DNA of 64,000 bases from Streptococcus infantis SPAR10 (GTDB lineage: Bacteria > Bacillota > Bacilli > Lactobacillales > Streptococcaceae). Of this stretch, positions 10,646 to 20,489 are shown piece by piece. The notes under the pieces were generated by a model, which made no database searches, had not been told where the DNA came from, and saw nothing but the letters and a program-made list of their open reading frames with translations. The translations under genes and the position numbers were made by a program. Each line of letters opens with the position of its first letter. The first letter of the stretch is position 1. Location of the stretch: the NCBI RefSeq assembly GCF_000279535.1, contig NZ_ALCH01000005.1, positions 62,001 to 126,000 on the forward strand, given 5' to 3'.

Positions 10646-12043
10646 ATGAATATTTTTAGAACAAAAGACTTCAGTCTAAGTAAAACAGAAATGCATCGTC
10701 ATTTGAAATTATGGGATTTAATTCTCTTGGGAATTGGTGCCATGGTTGGTACAGGAATCTTTACTATTACAGGAACAGCGGCAGCAACATTAGCGGGTCC
10801 TGCCCTTGTTGTATCTATCGTAATTTCAGCTATCTGTGTTTCCTTATCGGCGCTCTTTTTTGCAGAATTTGCTTCTCGTGTTTCAGCAACTGGTGGCGCA
10901 TATAGTTATTTATATGTGGTTTTGGGAGAATTTCCAGCTTGGATAGCTGGTTGGCTAACTATCATGGAATTTATGACAGCAGTCTCTGGTGTAGCTTCAG
11001 GTTGGGCTGCCTATTTTAAGGGGTTGCTTAGCCATTATGGAATTTCCTTGCCACAAGCCTTGAATGGAACTTTTAATCCTGAGCATGGTACTTATATTGA
11101 TTTCTTACCAATTTTAGTGATTATGCTTGTTACAGCAGTCGTCCTCATGAATTCGAAAACTGCACTTCGCTTCAATTCGATTCTTGTCGTTTTAAAATTT
11201 TCTGCTCTTGCTTTATTTATCTTAGTTGGAGTCTGGTATATCAAGCCTGAGAACTGGTCAGACTTTGCTCCATTTGGTTTTGGTCAAATTTACGGTGGAA
11301 GCACTGGAATTATGGCAGGTGCTTCACTCATGTTCTTTGGATTCTTAGGTTTTGAGTCCATTTCTATGGCAGTTGATGAAATTCAAAATCCACAAAAGAA
11401 TATTCCACGTGGGATTGTTTTATCCTTAATCATTGTAACTATTCTATATGCCATGGTTACCTTGATATTAACTGGTATCGTTCACTATAGTAAGCTCAAT
11501 GTTGATGATGCAGTGGCTTTTGCTCTTAGAAGCATTGGTATTGGTTGGGCGGCTAATTATGTCTCACTCGTTGCAATTTTTACTTTGATTACGGTATGTA
11601 TTTCCATGACCTACGCCTTGTCACGAATGATTTATAGTTTGGCTCGTGATGGGTTGTTGCCTAAGACTTTTAAAGAAGTGACCAAGACAAGTCGTGTTCC
11701 AAAGAATGCGACAATCTTAACAGGTCTTGTTTCAGCGATTGCAGTCGGAATCTTTCCTCTATCAAGTATCGCAGCCTTTCTCAATATCTGTACTTTAGCC
11801 TATCTCATTCTCTTAGCTTATGGAATTATTAAATTAAGAAAAGACAAGGGAGAGCCTAAAGAGGGAGAATTTAAAACGCCCTTGGTTCCTTTTCTACCAA
11901 TCTTATCGATTTTAATTTGTCTGTCCTTTATGCTTCAATATACTCTTGAAACTTGGATAGCATTTGTATTAGCACTAGTAGTAGGAGTTATTATTTACTT
12001 TACTTATGGCTATAAAAACTCTACACTATCAAAAAATCAATAA
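10646..12043 (+). CDS. APC-family amino acid permease (YfnA/CAT-like)
   Basis: A 465-residue membrane transporter with about twelve hydrophobic segments. The APC substrate-site motif GIGAMVGTGIF lies in helix 1, and the helix-6 region reads ASLMFFGFLGFESIS. The loop EIQNPQKNIPRGI is typical of the cationic amino acid transporter branch (B. subtilis YfnA group). The substrate cannot be told from the sequence. It has its own extended -10 promoter and shares a bidirectional terminator with dacA on the opposite strand. It interrupts the sufB-dacA neighbourhood that I recall from S. pneumoniae. Confidence 0.88.
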   Translation: MNIFRTKDFSLSKTEMHRHLKLWDLILLGIGAMVGTGIFTITGTAAATLAGPALVVSIVISAICVSLSALFFAEFASRVSATGGAYSYLYVVLGEFPAWIAGWLTIMEFMTAVSGVASGWAAYFKGLLSHYGISLPQALNGTFNPEHGTYIDFLPILVIMLVTAVVLMNSKTALRFNSILVVLKFSALALFILVGVWYIKPENWSDFAPFGFGQIYGGSTGIMAGASLMFFGFLGFESISMAVDEIQNPQKNIPRGIVLSLIIVTILYAMVTLILTGIVHYSKLNVDDAVAFALRSIGIGWAANYVSLVAIFTLITVCISMTYALSRMIYSLARDGLLPKTFKEVTKTSRVPKNATILTGLVSAIAVGIFPLSSIAAFLNICTLAYLILLAYGIIKLRKDKGEPKEGEFKTPLVPFLPILSILICLSFMLQYTLETWIAFVLALVVGVIIYFTYGYKNSTLSKNQ

Positions 12044-12045
12044 AG

Positions 12046-12075
12046 AAAAAATCGCGATTTTTCGCGATTTTTTTA
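12046..12075. terminator. Bidirectional terminator between permease and dacA
   Basis: A perfect 12-bp stem (12046-12057 with 12062-12073), A-rich on the left and T-rich on the right, so it can serve both converging genes. Its right arm reaches the dacA stop codon. Confidence 0.85.
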
Positions 12076-13314
12076 TAATTTTTCATTTACAAATCGAACG
12101 AAACGATTCCACCATACTTTTAAGAAGAAGGCTTTCTCAACATTCTTTTCAGCGACCATTTCAAAGGTTGGTTTGTCAGTGGTGATATAACCTTGACCGA
12201 CTAAGTCTTTGTCATCGTAAGTCAGATGTCCAACGACTGTACCTGCTTCAAGTGGTGCAGTATGCTCAGTACTATCAGGTGTGTAAGTAACAGATGACTG
12301 TGCTCGACTACCGAGACGTTGAACAATTTTTATATCTTCTTTAGCGACTGCTGTAACCGTATCTTGCTTCCCATCATAAACTGGAGATTTGCTATCTTGG
12401 TAACTTTCTCCTTGATTGACGATTGTTTGAAGAGCGAAATTGGATGAGATATAATCTAAAAGAGCTGAAGTTGCTGTGAAACGAGCGTAGGGATTGGTAT
12501 CTTGGTTGTCAGCGTTAAGGACAACTGTAATGATACGCATTCCTTTTTCTACAGTTGTTCCGACAAAGGATGCTCCAGCTTTATCAGTCGTACCAGTTTT
12601 AAGACCATCAACACCACCACGATAGGCAGGTAATCCCTCTAACATATAGTTTGTAGAATGAATAGTCATCCCTGCAAAAGTAGAAGAAGGTTTCTTGGTG
12701 ATTTCTAAAACCTGTGGGTATTTGAGGATAAGATTACGAGCGACAACTGCAACATCATAGGCACTCATCTTGTTTTCGTCATCTTTCTTAGAGCCAGGAT
12801 AGATATTATCTCCAAGAGTTTCATTATTTAGACCAGTTGAATTGACGAGGGTAGCATCTTGAATTCCCCATTCAAGAAGTTTGGCTTTCATCATATCGAC
12901 AAAGTCTTTTTCCGATCCAGCAACCTTTTCTGCCAACGCGATAGCTGCACTATTGGCACTAGATACCAATGTTGCTTCTAACAACTCTTCAACAGTATAG
13001 TTACGAGCTTCCATAGGAACGTTACTTGCCGCAGAATTGGTTGTCAACTGGTAGGGATAATCTGAAATTTCTACCGGAGTGGAAAGAGTGATTTTCCCTT
13101 GTTCTAGGGCCTCATAGACCAAGTAAACAGTCAGCAACTTACTGATAGAGGCAATCTCTACAGGTTGAGTGGCATCTTTTTCATATAAAACCTTACCAGT
13201 ATTAGCTTCAACAGCGATGGCGTGTTTTGCTGGGACATCAAAATCCTGAGCAAAAACAGTAGTAGCCGAACCAAATGAAATAAGTGTTAGTAATGTTAAA
13301 AATAATTTCTTCAT
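12073..13314 (-). CDS. dacA: D-alanyl-D-alanine carboxypeptidase (PBP3)
   Basis: Low-molecular-weight penicillin-binding protein that trims the terminal D-Ala from peptidoglycan stem peptides. The 413 residues begin with a signal peptide (MKKLFLTLLTLISFGSATTVFA). The three active-site motifs are S56-I-S-K59, S119-A-N121 and KTG in GLKTGTTDKAG. The C-terminal end (FFLKVWWNRFVRFVNEKL) is an amphipathic membrane-binding helix, as in this family. There is no ribosome site before the ATG, and the extended -10 box lies only nine bases away, so the mRNA leader should be about three nucleotides. Confidence 0.95.
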   Translation of the reverse strand: MKKLFLTLLTLISFGSATTVFAQDFDVPAKHAIAVEANTGKVLYEKDATQPVEIASISKLLTVYLVYEALEQGKITLSTPVEISDYPYQLTTNSAASNVPMEARNYTVEELLEATLVSSANSAAIALAEKVAGSEKDFVDMMKAKLLEWGIQDATLVNSTGLNNETLGDNIYPGSKKDDENKMSAYDVAVVARNLILKYPQVLEITKKPSSTFAGMTIHSTNYMLEGLPAYRGGVDGLKTGTTDKAGASFVGTTVEKGMRIITVVLNADNQDTNPYARFTATSALLDYISSNFALQTIVNQGESYQDSKSPVYDGKQDTVTAVAKEDIKIVQRLGSRAQSSVTYTPDSTEHTAPLEAGTVVGHLTYDDKDLVGQGYITTDKPTFEMVAEKNVEKAFFLKVWWNRFVRFVNEKL

Positions 13315-13323
13315 AGTAATTGT

Positions 13324-13332
13324 ATTCTATCA
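13324..13332 (-). promoter_or_regulatory. Extended -10 promoter of dacA, very short leader
   Basis: On the minus strand TGATAGAAT (hexamer 13329 to 13324) is followed by nine bases and the ATG at 13314. The predicted start site is near 13317. No clear -35 is seen. Confidence 0.55.
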
Positions 13333-13389
13333 TAAAGACAAAAAATATTCTTGTTTTTATAATGAAGGTTATCAATCTTTTTCGAAATA

Positions 13390-13398
13390 TGGTAAAAT
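13390..13398 (+). promoter_or_regulatory. Extended -10 promoter of the AI-2E gene
   Basis: TGG-TAAAAT (hexamer 13393-13398) with TTATCA at 13369-13374 as a possible -35 (18-bp spacer). Confidence 0.6.
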
Positions 13399-13419
13399 AG
13401 GAAAAAGAGGAGGTGGCTT

Positions 13420-14520
13420 ATGTTTCGGAGAAATAAATTGTTCTTCTGGACCACTGAGATATTATTAATTACCTTAATTTTCTACTTATGGAGAGAAATG
13501 GGTGCTATTGTTACACCGTTTGTAAGTGTCGTAAATACAATCATGATTCCCTTCTTATTAGGAGGATTTCTCTACTACTTAACAAATCCAATTGTCATTT
13601 TTTTAGAGAAGGAATGTCGCATTAATCGAATCATTGGTATTTTGTTAACACTTTGTGTTCTCTTTGGAACCATAGTGATAGCTGTCGTCTATCTCTTGCC
13701 GATTTTAATTAATCAGTTGAGTAGCTTGATTAATTCTAGCCAAGATATCTATTCTCGAATCCAAGATTTAGTGATAGAATTATCGAAATATCCTACTTTC
13801 CAAGAGCTAGATATTCAACAAACAATCCAACAATTAAATCTTTCTTATGTCGATATTTTACAAAATATCTTAAATAGTGTGACAAATAGTGTAGGAAGTG
13901 TCCTTTCTGCTTTGGTAAGCACTGTTTTAATTATCATTATGACACCGGTTTTCTTGATTTATTTCCTTTTGGATGGTCATAAATTCTTACCGATGCTAGA
14001 AAGAACTATTTTAAAGCGAGACAAACTCAATATATCTGGTTTAATAACAAACTTGAATGAGACTATTTCCCGTTACATAAGTGGAGTATCAATCGATGCA
14101 TTTATTATCGGGTGTTTGGCTTTTATCGGTTATAGTGTGATTGGCTTAAAATATGCATTAGTTTTTGCTATTTTCTCAGGTTTAGCAAATTTGATTCCTT
14201 ATGTTGGACCGAGTATTGGACTAATTCCAATGATTATTTCAAATCTGTTTACGGATCCTCAAAAGATGATTATAGCAGTTATCTATATGCTGATTATCCA
14301 ACAAGTAGATGGGAATATCCTATACCCTCGTATTGTTGGTGGAGTCATGAAAGTTCATCCGATTACAATTCTCGTGCTATTATTGTTGTCAAGTAATATC
14401 TATGGTGTCGTAGGTATGATCGTTGCCGTTCCTACCTACTCAATTCTCAAAGAAATATCCAAATTCCTAGTCCGACTTTATGAAAAACATAAAGAAGTAC
14501 AAGAAGTGGTAGAAAAATAA
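13420..14520 (+). CDS. AI-2E family membrane protein (PerM/YdiK-like)
   Basis: A 366-residue membrane protein of the AI-2E transporter superfamily (UPF0118). It has paired N-terminal helices, a soluble middle portion (about 90-150) and C-terminal helices. The family core is visible as LANLIPYVGPSIGLIPMIIS and the end of the domain as HPITILVLLLLSSNIYGVVGMIVAVP. Members have been linked to signal or ion export, but the substrate here is unknown. The ribosome site is AGAGGAGGTGG. A paralogue of the same family lies at 37893. The gene stands alone between its promoter and a terminator at 14530. Confidence 0.88.
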   Translation: MFRRNKLFFWTTEILLITLIFYLWREMGAIVTPFVSVVNTIMIPFLLGGFLYYLTNPIVIFLEKECRINRIIGILLTLCVLFGTIVIAVVYLLPILINQLSSLINSSQDIYSRIQDLVIELSKYPTFQELDIQQTIQQLNLSYVDILQNILNSVTNSVGSVLSALVSTVLIIIMTPVFLIYFLLDGHKFLPMLERTILKRDKLNISGLITNLNETISRYISGVSIDAFIIGCLAFIGYSVIGLKYALVFAIFSGLANLIPYVGPSIGLIPMIISNLFTDPQKMIIAVIYMLIIQQVDGNILYPRIVGGVMKVHPITILVLLLLSSNIYGVVGMIVAVPTYSILKEISKFLVRLYEKHKEVQEVVEK

Positions 14521-14529
14521 AGATTTTAA

Positions 14530-14559
14530 AAAGAAACGGATTCATCTGTTTCTTTTTTA
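14530..14559 (+). terminator. Terminator after the AI-2E gene
   Basis: An 11-bp stem (14530-14540 with 14545-14555, one G-T pair) and T tail. Confidence 0.87.
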
Positions 14560-14619
14560 TCAATAAATCGACAACTTATAGTAAGAACAAGAATAATTAA
14601 TAAAAACTTTGTAAAACAC

Positions 14620-14647
14620 TTGCAATTTAGCTAAAATTTGATAAAAT
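14620..14647 (+). promoter_or_regulatory. tuf promoter
   Basis: TTGCAA at 14620-14625, 16-bp spacer and TAAAAT at 14642-14647 preceded by TGA (extended -10). The leader of about 65 nt ends in TTGGAGG. Confidence 0.75.
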
Positions 14648-14718
14648 AGTAAGGAAAGTTAGACTGTATTGCCTACTGTCTATCTATAAAATATATTTTA
14701 TTGGAGGCTTTTACTCAA

Positions 14719-15915
14719 ATGGCAAAAGAAAAATACGATCGTAGTAAACCACACGTTAACATTGGTACTATCGGACACGTTGACCACGGTAAAACTACCC
14801 TAACTGCAGCTATCACAACTGTTTTGGCACGTCGCTTGCCTTCAGCAGTTAACCAACCTAAAGACTATGCGTCTATCGATGCTGCTCCAGAAGAACGCGA
14901 ACGCGGTATCACTATCAACACTGCGCACGTTGAGTACGAAACTGAAAAACGTCACTATGCTCACATCGACGCTCCAGGACACGCGGACTACGTTAAAAAC
15001 ATGATCACTGGTGCCGCTCAAATGGATGGAGCTATCCTTGTAGTAGCTTCAACTGACGGACCAATGCCACAAACTCGTGAGCACATCCTTCTTTCACGTC
15101 AGGTTGGTGTTAAACACCTTATCGTCTTCATGAACAAGATCGACTTGGTTGACGACGAAGAATTGCTTGAATTGGTTGAAATGGAAATCCGTGACCTTCT
15201 TTCAGAATACGACTTCCCAGGTGACGATCTTCCAGTTATCCAAGGTTCAGCTCTTAAAGCTCTTGAAGGTGACTCTAAATACGAAGACATCATCATGGAA
15301 TTGATGAACACTGTTGATGAGTACATTCCAGAACCAGAACGTGACACTGACAAACCATTGCTTCTTCCAGTCGAGGACGTATTCTCAATCACTGGACGTG
15401 GTACAGTTGCTTCAGGACGTATCGACCGTGGTACTGTTCGTGTCAACGACGAAATCGAAATCGTTGGTATTAAAGAAGAAACTTCAAAAGCAGTTGTTAC
15501 TGGTGTTGAAATGTTCCGTAAACAACTTGACGAAGGTCTTGCAGGAGATAACGTAGGTGTCCTTCTTCGTGGTGTTCAACGTGACGAAATCGAACGTGGA
15601 CAAGTTATCGCTAAACCAGGTTCAATCAACCCACACACTAAATTCAAAGGTGAAGTTTACATCCTTACTAAAGAAGAAGGTGGACGTCACACTCCATTCT
15701 TCAACAACTACCGCCCACAATTCTACTTCCGTACTACTGACGTTACAGGTTCAATCGAACTTCCAGCAGGTACTGAAATGGTAATGCCAGGTGATAACGT
15801 GACAATCGACGTTGAGTTGATCCACCCAATCGCCGTAGAACAAGGTACTACATTCTCTATCCGTGAGGGTGGACGTACTGTTGGTTCAGGTATGGTTACA
15901 GAAATCGAAGCTTAA
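14719..15915 (+). CDS. tuf: Elongation factor Tu
   Basis: GTPase that brings aminoacyl-tRNA to the ribosome. The 398 residues include the P-loop GHVDHGKT, the switch region [22 protein letters not shown] and NKID. Domains 2 and 3 follow with the usual C-terminus ([15 protein letters not shown]). The start is ATG 14719, with the TTGGAGG ribosome site 12-18 bases ahead. The TTG at 14701 is part of that ribosome site, not a start. Codon use is strongly biased, as expected for one of the most expressed genes. It is monocistronic. Confidence 0.98.
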   Translation: MAKEKYDRSKPHVNIGTIGHVDHGKTTLTAAITTVLARRLPSAVNQPKDYASIDAAPEERERGITINTAHVEYETEKRHYAHIDAPGHADYVKNMITGAAQMDGAILVVASTDGPMPQTREHILLSRQVGVKHLIVFMNKIDLVDDEELLELVEMEIRDLLSEYDFPGDDLPVIQGSALKALEGDSKYEDIIMELMNTVDEYIPEPERDTDKPLLLPVEDVFSITGRGTVASGRIDRGTVRVNDEIEIVGIKEETSKAVVTGVEMFRKQLDEGLAGDNVGVLLRGVQRDEIERGQVIAKPGSINPHTKFKGEVYILTKEEGGRHTPFFNNYRPQFYFRTTDVTGSIELPAGTEMVMPGDNVTIDVELIHPIAVEQGTTFSIREGGRTVGSGMVTEIEA

Positions 15916-15958
15916 TTCGATTTAGTTCCCAGAAGAACAATTATTTAAGTCAGACATT

Positions 15959-15990
15959 AAAAGAATCTTGCTATGCAAGGTTCTTTTTTT
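15959..15990 (+). terminator. tuf terminator
   Basis: An 11-bp stem (15961-15971 with 15975-15985, G-T pair) with loop TAT and a T tail. Confidence 0.9.
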
Positions 15991-16126
15991 CTAGTTACAC
16001 AAAGACAAAATAAGACAGTATGATAGTTGATTAGGAATATAGAAACTTAATTAAATAAATATCTTATTTATTAACGAATGTATATCCTAGTTTTTCAGAA
16101 TAAATTTTTATTAGGTTAAAAAGCTT

Positions 16127-16155
16127 TTCACAAATGCCTGTTTTTTTGATAGAAT
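16127..16155 (+). promoter_or_regulatory. Promoter of the tmk operon
   Basis: TTCACA at 16127-16132, 17-bp spacer, TAGAAT at 16150-16155 preceded by TGA (extended -10). The 135 bp between the tuf terminator and this promoter show nothing else recognisable. Confidence 0.7.
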
Positions 16156-16185
16156 AGAAGGAAGAAAAAAAGAAATGAGTTCGTC

Positions 16186-16824
16186 ATGTCAAAAGGATTT
16201 TTAGTCTCTTTAGAGGGGCCAGAGGGAGCTGGTAAAACGAGTGTGCTTGAAGCTATCCTTCCTTTGTTAGAAGAAAAGAATATTGAGTTTTTAACAACAC
16301 GTGAGCCAGGTGGTGTTTTGATTGGTGAGAAGATTCGAGAAGTCATTTTAGATCCTAGTCATACTCAGATGGATCCAAAGACAGAGTTGCTTCTCTATAT
16401 TGCAAGTCGTAGACAGCACCTAGTAGAGAAGGTCTTGCCAGCACTTGCAGCTGGAAAATTGGTCATCATGGATCGTTTTATTGATAGTTCAGTTGCTTAT
16501 CAAGGCTTTGGTCGTGGTTTGGATATTGAAGCTATTGACTGGCTCAATCAATTTGCGACAGATGGTCTTAAACCAGATTTGACACTTTATTTTGATGTTG
16601 AAGTGGAGAAGGGGCTTGAAAGAATCGCGGCAAATAGCGATCGCGAAGTCAATCGTTTAGATTTGGAAGGTTTAGACCTGCACAGAAAAGTTCGTCAAGG
16701 CTATCTTTCTCTTCTTAAGAAAGATGGTGAACGCATTGCTAAAATCGATGCAAGTTTACCGCTAGATCAAGTTGTTGAAAATACTAAACAAGTTTTGTTT
16801 GACAGAATGGGGCTGACAGAATGA
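16186..16824 (+). CDS. tmk: Thymidylate kinase
   Basis: Phosphorylates dTMP to dTDP. The 212 residues have the P-loop [11 protein letters not shown] (about 9-19), the DR(F/Y) motif in [15 protein letters not shown] and the LID-region arginines around [10 protein letters not shown]. The start ATG 16186 gives the family N-terminus [14 protein letters not shown], but no ribosome site lies at normal distance. The purine-rich GAAGGAAG at 16158-16165 is better placed for an out-of-frame ATG at 16175. The stop overlaps the holB start as ATGA. Confidence 0.95.
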   Translation: MSKGFLVSLEGPEGAGKTSVLEAILPLLEEKNIEFLTTREPGGVLIGEKIREVILDPSHTQMDPKTELLLYIASRRQHLVEKVLPALAAGKLVIMDRFIDSSVAYQGFGRGLDIEAIDWLNQFATDGLKPDLTLYFDVEVEKGLERIAANSDREVNRLDLEGLDLHRKVRQGYLSLLKKDGERIAKIDASLPLDQVVENTKQVLFDRMGLTE

Positions 16825-17705
16825 ATCAAGAGCAATTAAGAGCTTGTCAACCACAGCAATTTGACCGTTTTGTTCACATCTTAGAACAAAGACAGCTGAA
16901 TCATGCCTATCTCTTTTCAGGGTATTTCGGAAGCATGGAGATGGCCTTATTTCTGTCTAAGAGTCTATTTTGTACAGATAAGCAGGGTGTCTTACCTTGT
17001 GAGTCTTGCCGAAATTGTAAGTTGATTGATCAGGAAGAATTTCCTGATGTCACTATTATTCGTCCGGTAAATCAAATCATTAAAACAGAACGAATCCGAG
17101 AATTAGTTGGCCAGTTTTCTCAATCAGGAATCGAAAATCAACGTCAGGTTTTTATTATTGAACAAGCAGAAAAAATGCATGCCAATGCCACCAATTCACT
17201 ACTAAAGGTCATTGAAGAACCGCAAAGTGAAACCTATATTTTCTTCTTAACCAATGATCAAGAGCAGATGTTACCAACTATCCGAAGCCGGACTCAAAAT
17301 TTCCAATTTAAGAAGCAAGTCGAAAGCCTTAGGAATCAACTTGAACAAGCAGGATTGGTCAAAAATAAAGCAATGCTTTTAGCTGAATTTAGTCAATCGC
17401 AAGCAGAAGCCGAAAAACTGACAAATCAAACAAGTTTTTGGACTCTACTTGAAGAAAGTGAACGATTCTATTCTTGGTTAGATGCTGGGAAAAAGGAATC
17501 TTATTTACAGGTCTCAAAATTAGCTAGTTTAGCAGATGACAAAGAAAAACAAGACCAAGTTTTTAGAATTTTAGAAGTTTTAGCAGGCCAAGAGATTCAA
17601 AAAAATGCAGCACGTGCAATATTGCAAAACCTTCTCAAAGCCAGAAAAATGTGGAAAGCAAATGTGTCTTTCCAGAATTCTTTGGAATACCTAGTTTTAC
17701 AATAA
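16821..17705 (+). CDS. holB: DNA polymerase III subunit delta'
   Basis: Clamp-loader subunit that works with the DnaX and delta subunits. The 294 residues start with an AAA+-like fold whose P-loop is degenerate ([11 protein letters not shown]), as is normal for delta', followed by zinc cysteines ([16 protein letters not shown]) and the SRC-like arginine in TIRSRTQNF. It overlaps tmk by four bases (ATGA), which couples nucleotide synthesis and replication genes in one transcript, followed by yabA. Confidence 0.94.
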   Translation: MNQEQLRACQPQQFDRFVHILEQRQLNHAYLFSGYFGSMEMALFLSKSLFCTDKQGVLPCESCRNCKLIDQEEFPDVTIIRPVNQIIKTERIRELVGQFSQSGIENQRQVFIIEQAEKMHANATNSLLKVIEEPQSETYIFFLTNDQEQMLPTIRSRTQNFQFKKQVESLRNQLEQAGLVKNKAMLLAEFSQSQAEAEKLTNQTSFWTLLEESERFYSWLDAGKKESYLQVSKLASLADDKEKQDQVFRILEVLAGQEIQKNAARAILQNLLKARKMWKANVSFQNSLEYLVLQ

Positions 17706-17740
17706 AATGAACATGAAGACAGAAAAAGAAAGGGCTGTTC

Positions 17741-18058
17741 ATGAACAAGAAAGAATTATTTGATGCCTTAGATGATTTTTCTCAACAGTTGTTGGCAACC
17801 TTGGCAGATGTCGAAGCCATCAAAAAAAATCTCAAGAGTGTTGTAGAAGAGAATACAGCTCTTCGCTTAGAAAACGATAAACTGAGAGAGCGCTTGAGTG
17901 AGGAAGAAGAAACAGCTCCAACTAAGACCAAGCATGTTAGAGAAAACGTGAGCCGAATCTATGACGACGGTTTTCATGTGTGTCGCGACTTTTATGGCCA
18001 ACGTCGTGAACAAGATGCAGAATGTATGTTTTGTGATGAATTGTTGTTTAGGGAGTAA
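17741..18058 (+). CDS. yabA: Replication initiation control protein YabA
   Basis: Negative regulator of DnaA-dependent initiation that also binds DnaN. The 105 residues have an N-terminal leucine-zipper helix (about 1-60) and a C-terminal zinc domain with HVC and CMFC motifs ([20 protein letters not shown]). It follows holB by 35 bp with a clear ribosome site (GAAAGGGC region) and ends two bases before rsmI. The linkage tmk-holB-yabA-rsmI is conserved in Firmicutes. Confidence 0.94.
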   Translation: MNKKELFDALDDFSQQLLATLADVEAIKKNLKSVVEENTALRLENDKLRERLSEEEETAPTKTKHVRENVSRIYDDGFHVCRDFYGQRREQDAECMFCDELLFRE

Positions 18059-18060
18059 GC

Positions 18061-18938
18061 ATGCAGATTCAAAAAAGTTTTAAAGGGCAGTCACCTTACG
18101 GTAAGTTATATCTTGTCGCAACTCCGATTGGGAATCTAGAGGATATGACCTTTCGTGCTATTCAGACTTTGAAAGAAGTGGACTGGATTGCTGCCGAGGA
18201 TACTCGTAATACTGGTCTATTGCTCAAGCACTTCGATATTTCAACTAAACAATTCAGTTTTCATGAGCATAATGCCAAGGAAAAGATTCCTGATTTGATT
18301 GGTTGGTTGAAACAAGGTCAAAATATTGCTCAGGTCTCGGATGCTGGTCTACCTAGCATTTCTGACCCAGGTCATGATTTAGTCAAGGCGGCAATTGAAG
18401 AAGATATAGCAGTTGTCACAGTTCCAGGTGCTAGCGCAGGAATTTCTGCCTTGATTGCCAGTGGTTTAGCTCCACAACCCCACATTTTTTATGGATTCTT
18501 ACCTCGAAAATCGGGACAACAAAAGCAATTTTTCGAATCAAAAAAGAGTATCCTGAGACCCAGATTTTCTATGAATCTCCACATCGTGTGGCTGATACTC
18601 TAGAAAATATGCTAGAGGTTTACGGTGATCGTTCAGTTGTCTTAGTTCGAGAATTGACTAAGATTTTTGAAGAATACCAACGGGGGAATATTACAGAGTT
18701 ACTAGAAAGCATATCTGAAACACCGCTCAAGGGCGAGTGCCTTCTCATCGTAGAAGGTGCTAGTCAAGAAGTAGAAGATAAGGATGAAGAAGATTTATTC
18801 TCTGAAATACAAAATCGTATCCAAGAAGGTGTTAAGAAAAATCAAGCCATTAAGGAAGTCGCTAAAATATATCAGTGGAACAAAAGCCAGCTCTATGCAT
18901 CTTATCATGAATGGGAAGAGAATCAATCGGATGACTAA
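18061..18938 (+). pseudogene. rsmI: 16S rRNA 2'-O-ribose C1402 methyltransferase RsmI, frameshifted
   Basis: SAM-dependent tetrapyrrole-methylase-fold enzyme that methylates C1402 of 16S rRNA. The first reading frame (18061-18603) carries the start, the motif YLVATPIGNLEDMT and PGASAGISALIASG, up to FYGFLPRKSGQQKQFFESKK. The rest of the enzyme (EYPETQIFYESPHRVADTLE and onward, to 18938) lies in the -1 frame. The switch is at six A's (18540-18545), and the bases A_AAA_AAG at 18540-18546 are in frame as a -1 slippery heptamer. A -1 slip or one extra A restores a protein of about 292 residues. It may be a mutation, a sequencing error or true frameshifting. Confidence 0.85.
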
Positions 18939-18940
18939 AC

Positions 18941-18969
18941 AGGGAAGTTTGCCTTCTTCCCTTTTTTTG
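18941..18969 (+). terminator. Terminator after rsmI
   Basis: Stem AGGGAAG (18941-18947) with CTTCCCT (18956-18962), 8-base loop and seven T's. Confidence 0.85.
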
Positions 18970-19071
18970 TTATACTAGTAAAAGAAAAATTAGAAAGATT
19001 TGTGGGTGTCAAACAGTCCAGTAGCTTGTTTTTATTTGGACCTAGGTTCCACCCAAAGAGGTATTAGTGTC

Positions 19072-20406
19072 GTGTCTCAATCTTATATTAATGTTATCGG
19101 AGCAGGTTTAGCGGGGTCTGAAGCTGCTTACCAAATCGCAGAGCGTGGTATTCCAGTTAAACTCTATGAAATGCGTGGTGTCAAATCAACACCTCAGCAT
19201 AAAACAGATAATTTTGCAGAATTAGTGTGTTCCAACTCATTACGAGGAGATGCTCTTACAAATGCTGTCGGGCTCCTTAAGGAAGAAATGCGTCGTCTTG
19301 GTTCTGTGATTTTAGAATCAGCAGAAGCAACCCGTGTTCCTGCAGGTGGAGCCCTCGCAGTTGACCGTGATGGTTTCTCCCAAATGGTCACTGAAAAAAT
19401 TGCTAATCATCCTTTGATTGAAGTGGTTCGTGATGAAATTACAGAATTGCCGACAGATACTATTACAGTTGTAGCGACTGGTCCTTTGACTAGCGATGCC
19501 CTGGCTGAGAAAATTCATTCTCTTAATGGTGGTGACGGTTTTTATTTCTATGATGCGGCAGCGCCTATTATCGACGTCAACACCATCGATATGAGCAAGG
19601 TCTATCTCAAGTCTCGATATGACAAGGGAGAAGCTGCCTACCTCAATGCACCGATGACCAAGCAAGAGTTTATGGATTTCCATGAAGCCTTGATCAATGC
19701 GGAAGAAGCACCCCTCAACTCATTTGAAAAAGAAAAGTACTTTGAAGGGTGTATGCCAATTGAAGTTATGGCCAAACGTGGTATCAAAACTATGCTCTAT
19801 GGCCCTATGAAACCAGTTGGTCTAGAATATCCAGAAGACTATAAAGGATCTCGTGATGGTGCCTTTAAAACACCGTACGCAGTCGTTCAGCTTCGTCAGG
19901 ACAATGCGGCTGGAAGTCTTTATAACATCGTTGGTTTCCAAACTCACCTCAAATGGGGTGAGCAAAAACGTGTCTTCCAAATGATTCCAGGACTTGAAAA
20001 TGCTGAGTTTGTCCGTTATGGTGTCATGCATCGTAATTCCTATATGGATTCGCCAAATCTTCTTGAACAAACATACCGTTCTAAGAAACAGCCAAATCTT
20101 TTTTTCGCTGGTCAGATGACAGGTGTGGAAGGATATGTTGAGTCGGCTGCTTCAGGATTAGTTGCTGGAATCAATGCTGCTCGTCTTTTCAAGGGAGAAA
20201 GTGAGGCTATTTTCCCAGAGACTACAGCTATCGGTAGTTTAGCTCATTATATCACTCATGCTGATAGCAAGCATTTCCAACCCATGAATGTTAACTTCGG
20301 GATTATCAAGGAGTTAGAAGGTGAGCGTATTCGTGATAAAAAGTCTCGTTATGAGAAAATTGCGGAACGCGCCTTGTCTGATTTAGAGAAATTTTTATCT
20401 GTCTAA
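19072..20406 (+). CDS. trmFO: Methylene-THF:tRNA (uracil-54-C5) methyltransferase TrmFO
   Basis: Folate- and FAD-dependent enzyme making m5U54 in tRNA, the Gram-positive alternative to TrmA. The 444 residues begin with the FAD-binding [17 protein letters not shown] and include [19 protein letters not shown] and [18 protein letters not shown] (GidA-family signature). I chose the GTG at 19072, behind AAGAGG, because the family starts [12 protein letters not shown]. The frame is open back to 19000 but lacks a better start. It stands alone between a terminator and the pyrH promoter. Confidence 0.94.
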   Translation: MSQSYINVIGAGLAGSEAAYQIAERGIPVKLYEMRGVKSTPQHKTDNFAELVCSNSLRGDALTNAVGLLKEEMRRLGSVILESAEATRVPAGGALAVDRDGFSQMVTEKIANHPLIEVVRDEITELPTDTITVVATGPLTSDALAEKIHSLNGGDGFYFYDAAAPIIDVNTIDMSKVYLKSRYDKGEAAYLNAPMTKQEFMDFHEALINAEEAPLNSFEKEKYFEGCMPIEVMAKRGIKTMLYGPMKPVGLEYPEDYKGSRDGAFKTPYAVVQLRQDNAAGSLYNIVGFQTHLKWGEQKRVFQMIPGLENAEFVRYGVMHRNSYMDSPNLLEQTYRSKKQPNLFFAGQMTGVEGYVESAASGLVAGINAARLFKGESEAIFPETTAIGSLAHYITHADSKHFQPMNVNFGIIKELEGERIRDKKSRYEKIAERALSDLEKFLSV

Positions 20407-20411
20407 TTTTT

Positions 20412-20462
20412 TTGAAAGAATCGCTCATGATACTATAAAAATCCTTGAAATTGTGATAAAAT
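20412..20462 (+). promoter_or_regulatory. Two candidate promoters of pyrH-frr
   Basis: Upstream: TTGAAA 20412-20417, 16-bp spacer, TATAAA 20434-20439. Downstream: extended -10 TGA-TAAAAT with hexamer 20457-20462, 27 bp before the ATG. Confidence 0.55.
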
Positions 20463-20489
20463 AGGTAGGATGAAAAAAGGAGAGAGAAA

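Noticed and set aside
14701..14718. TTG start for tuf
   Set aside because: TTGGAGG is the ribosome site itself. The protein begins [10 protein letters not shown].
19001..19061. Structured leader before trmFO (GTCCA/TGGAC inside TGGGT/ACCCA)
   Set aside because: The stems are only five base pairs each with long loops. Chance is as likely.
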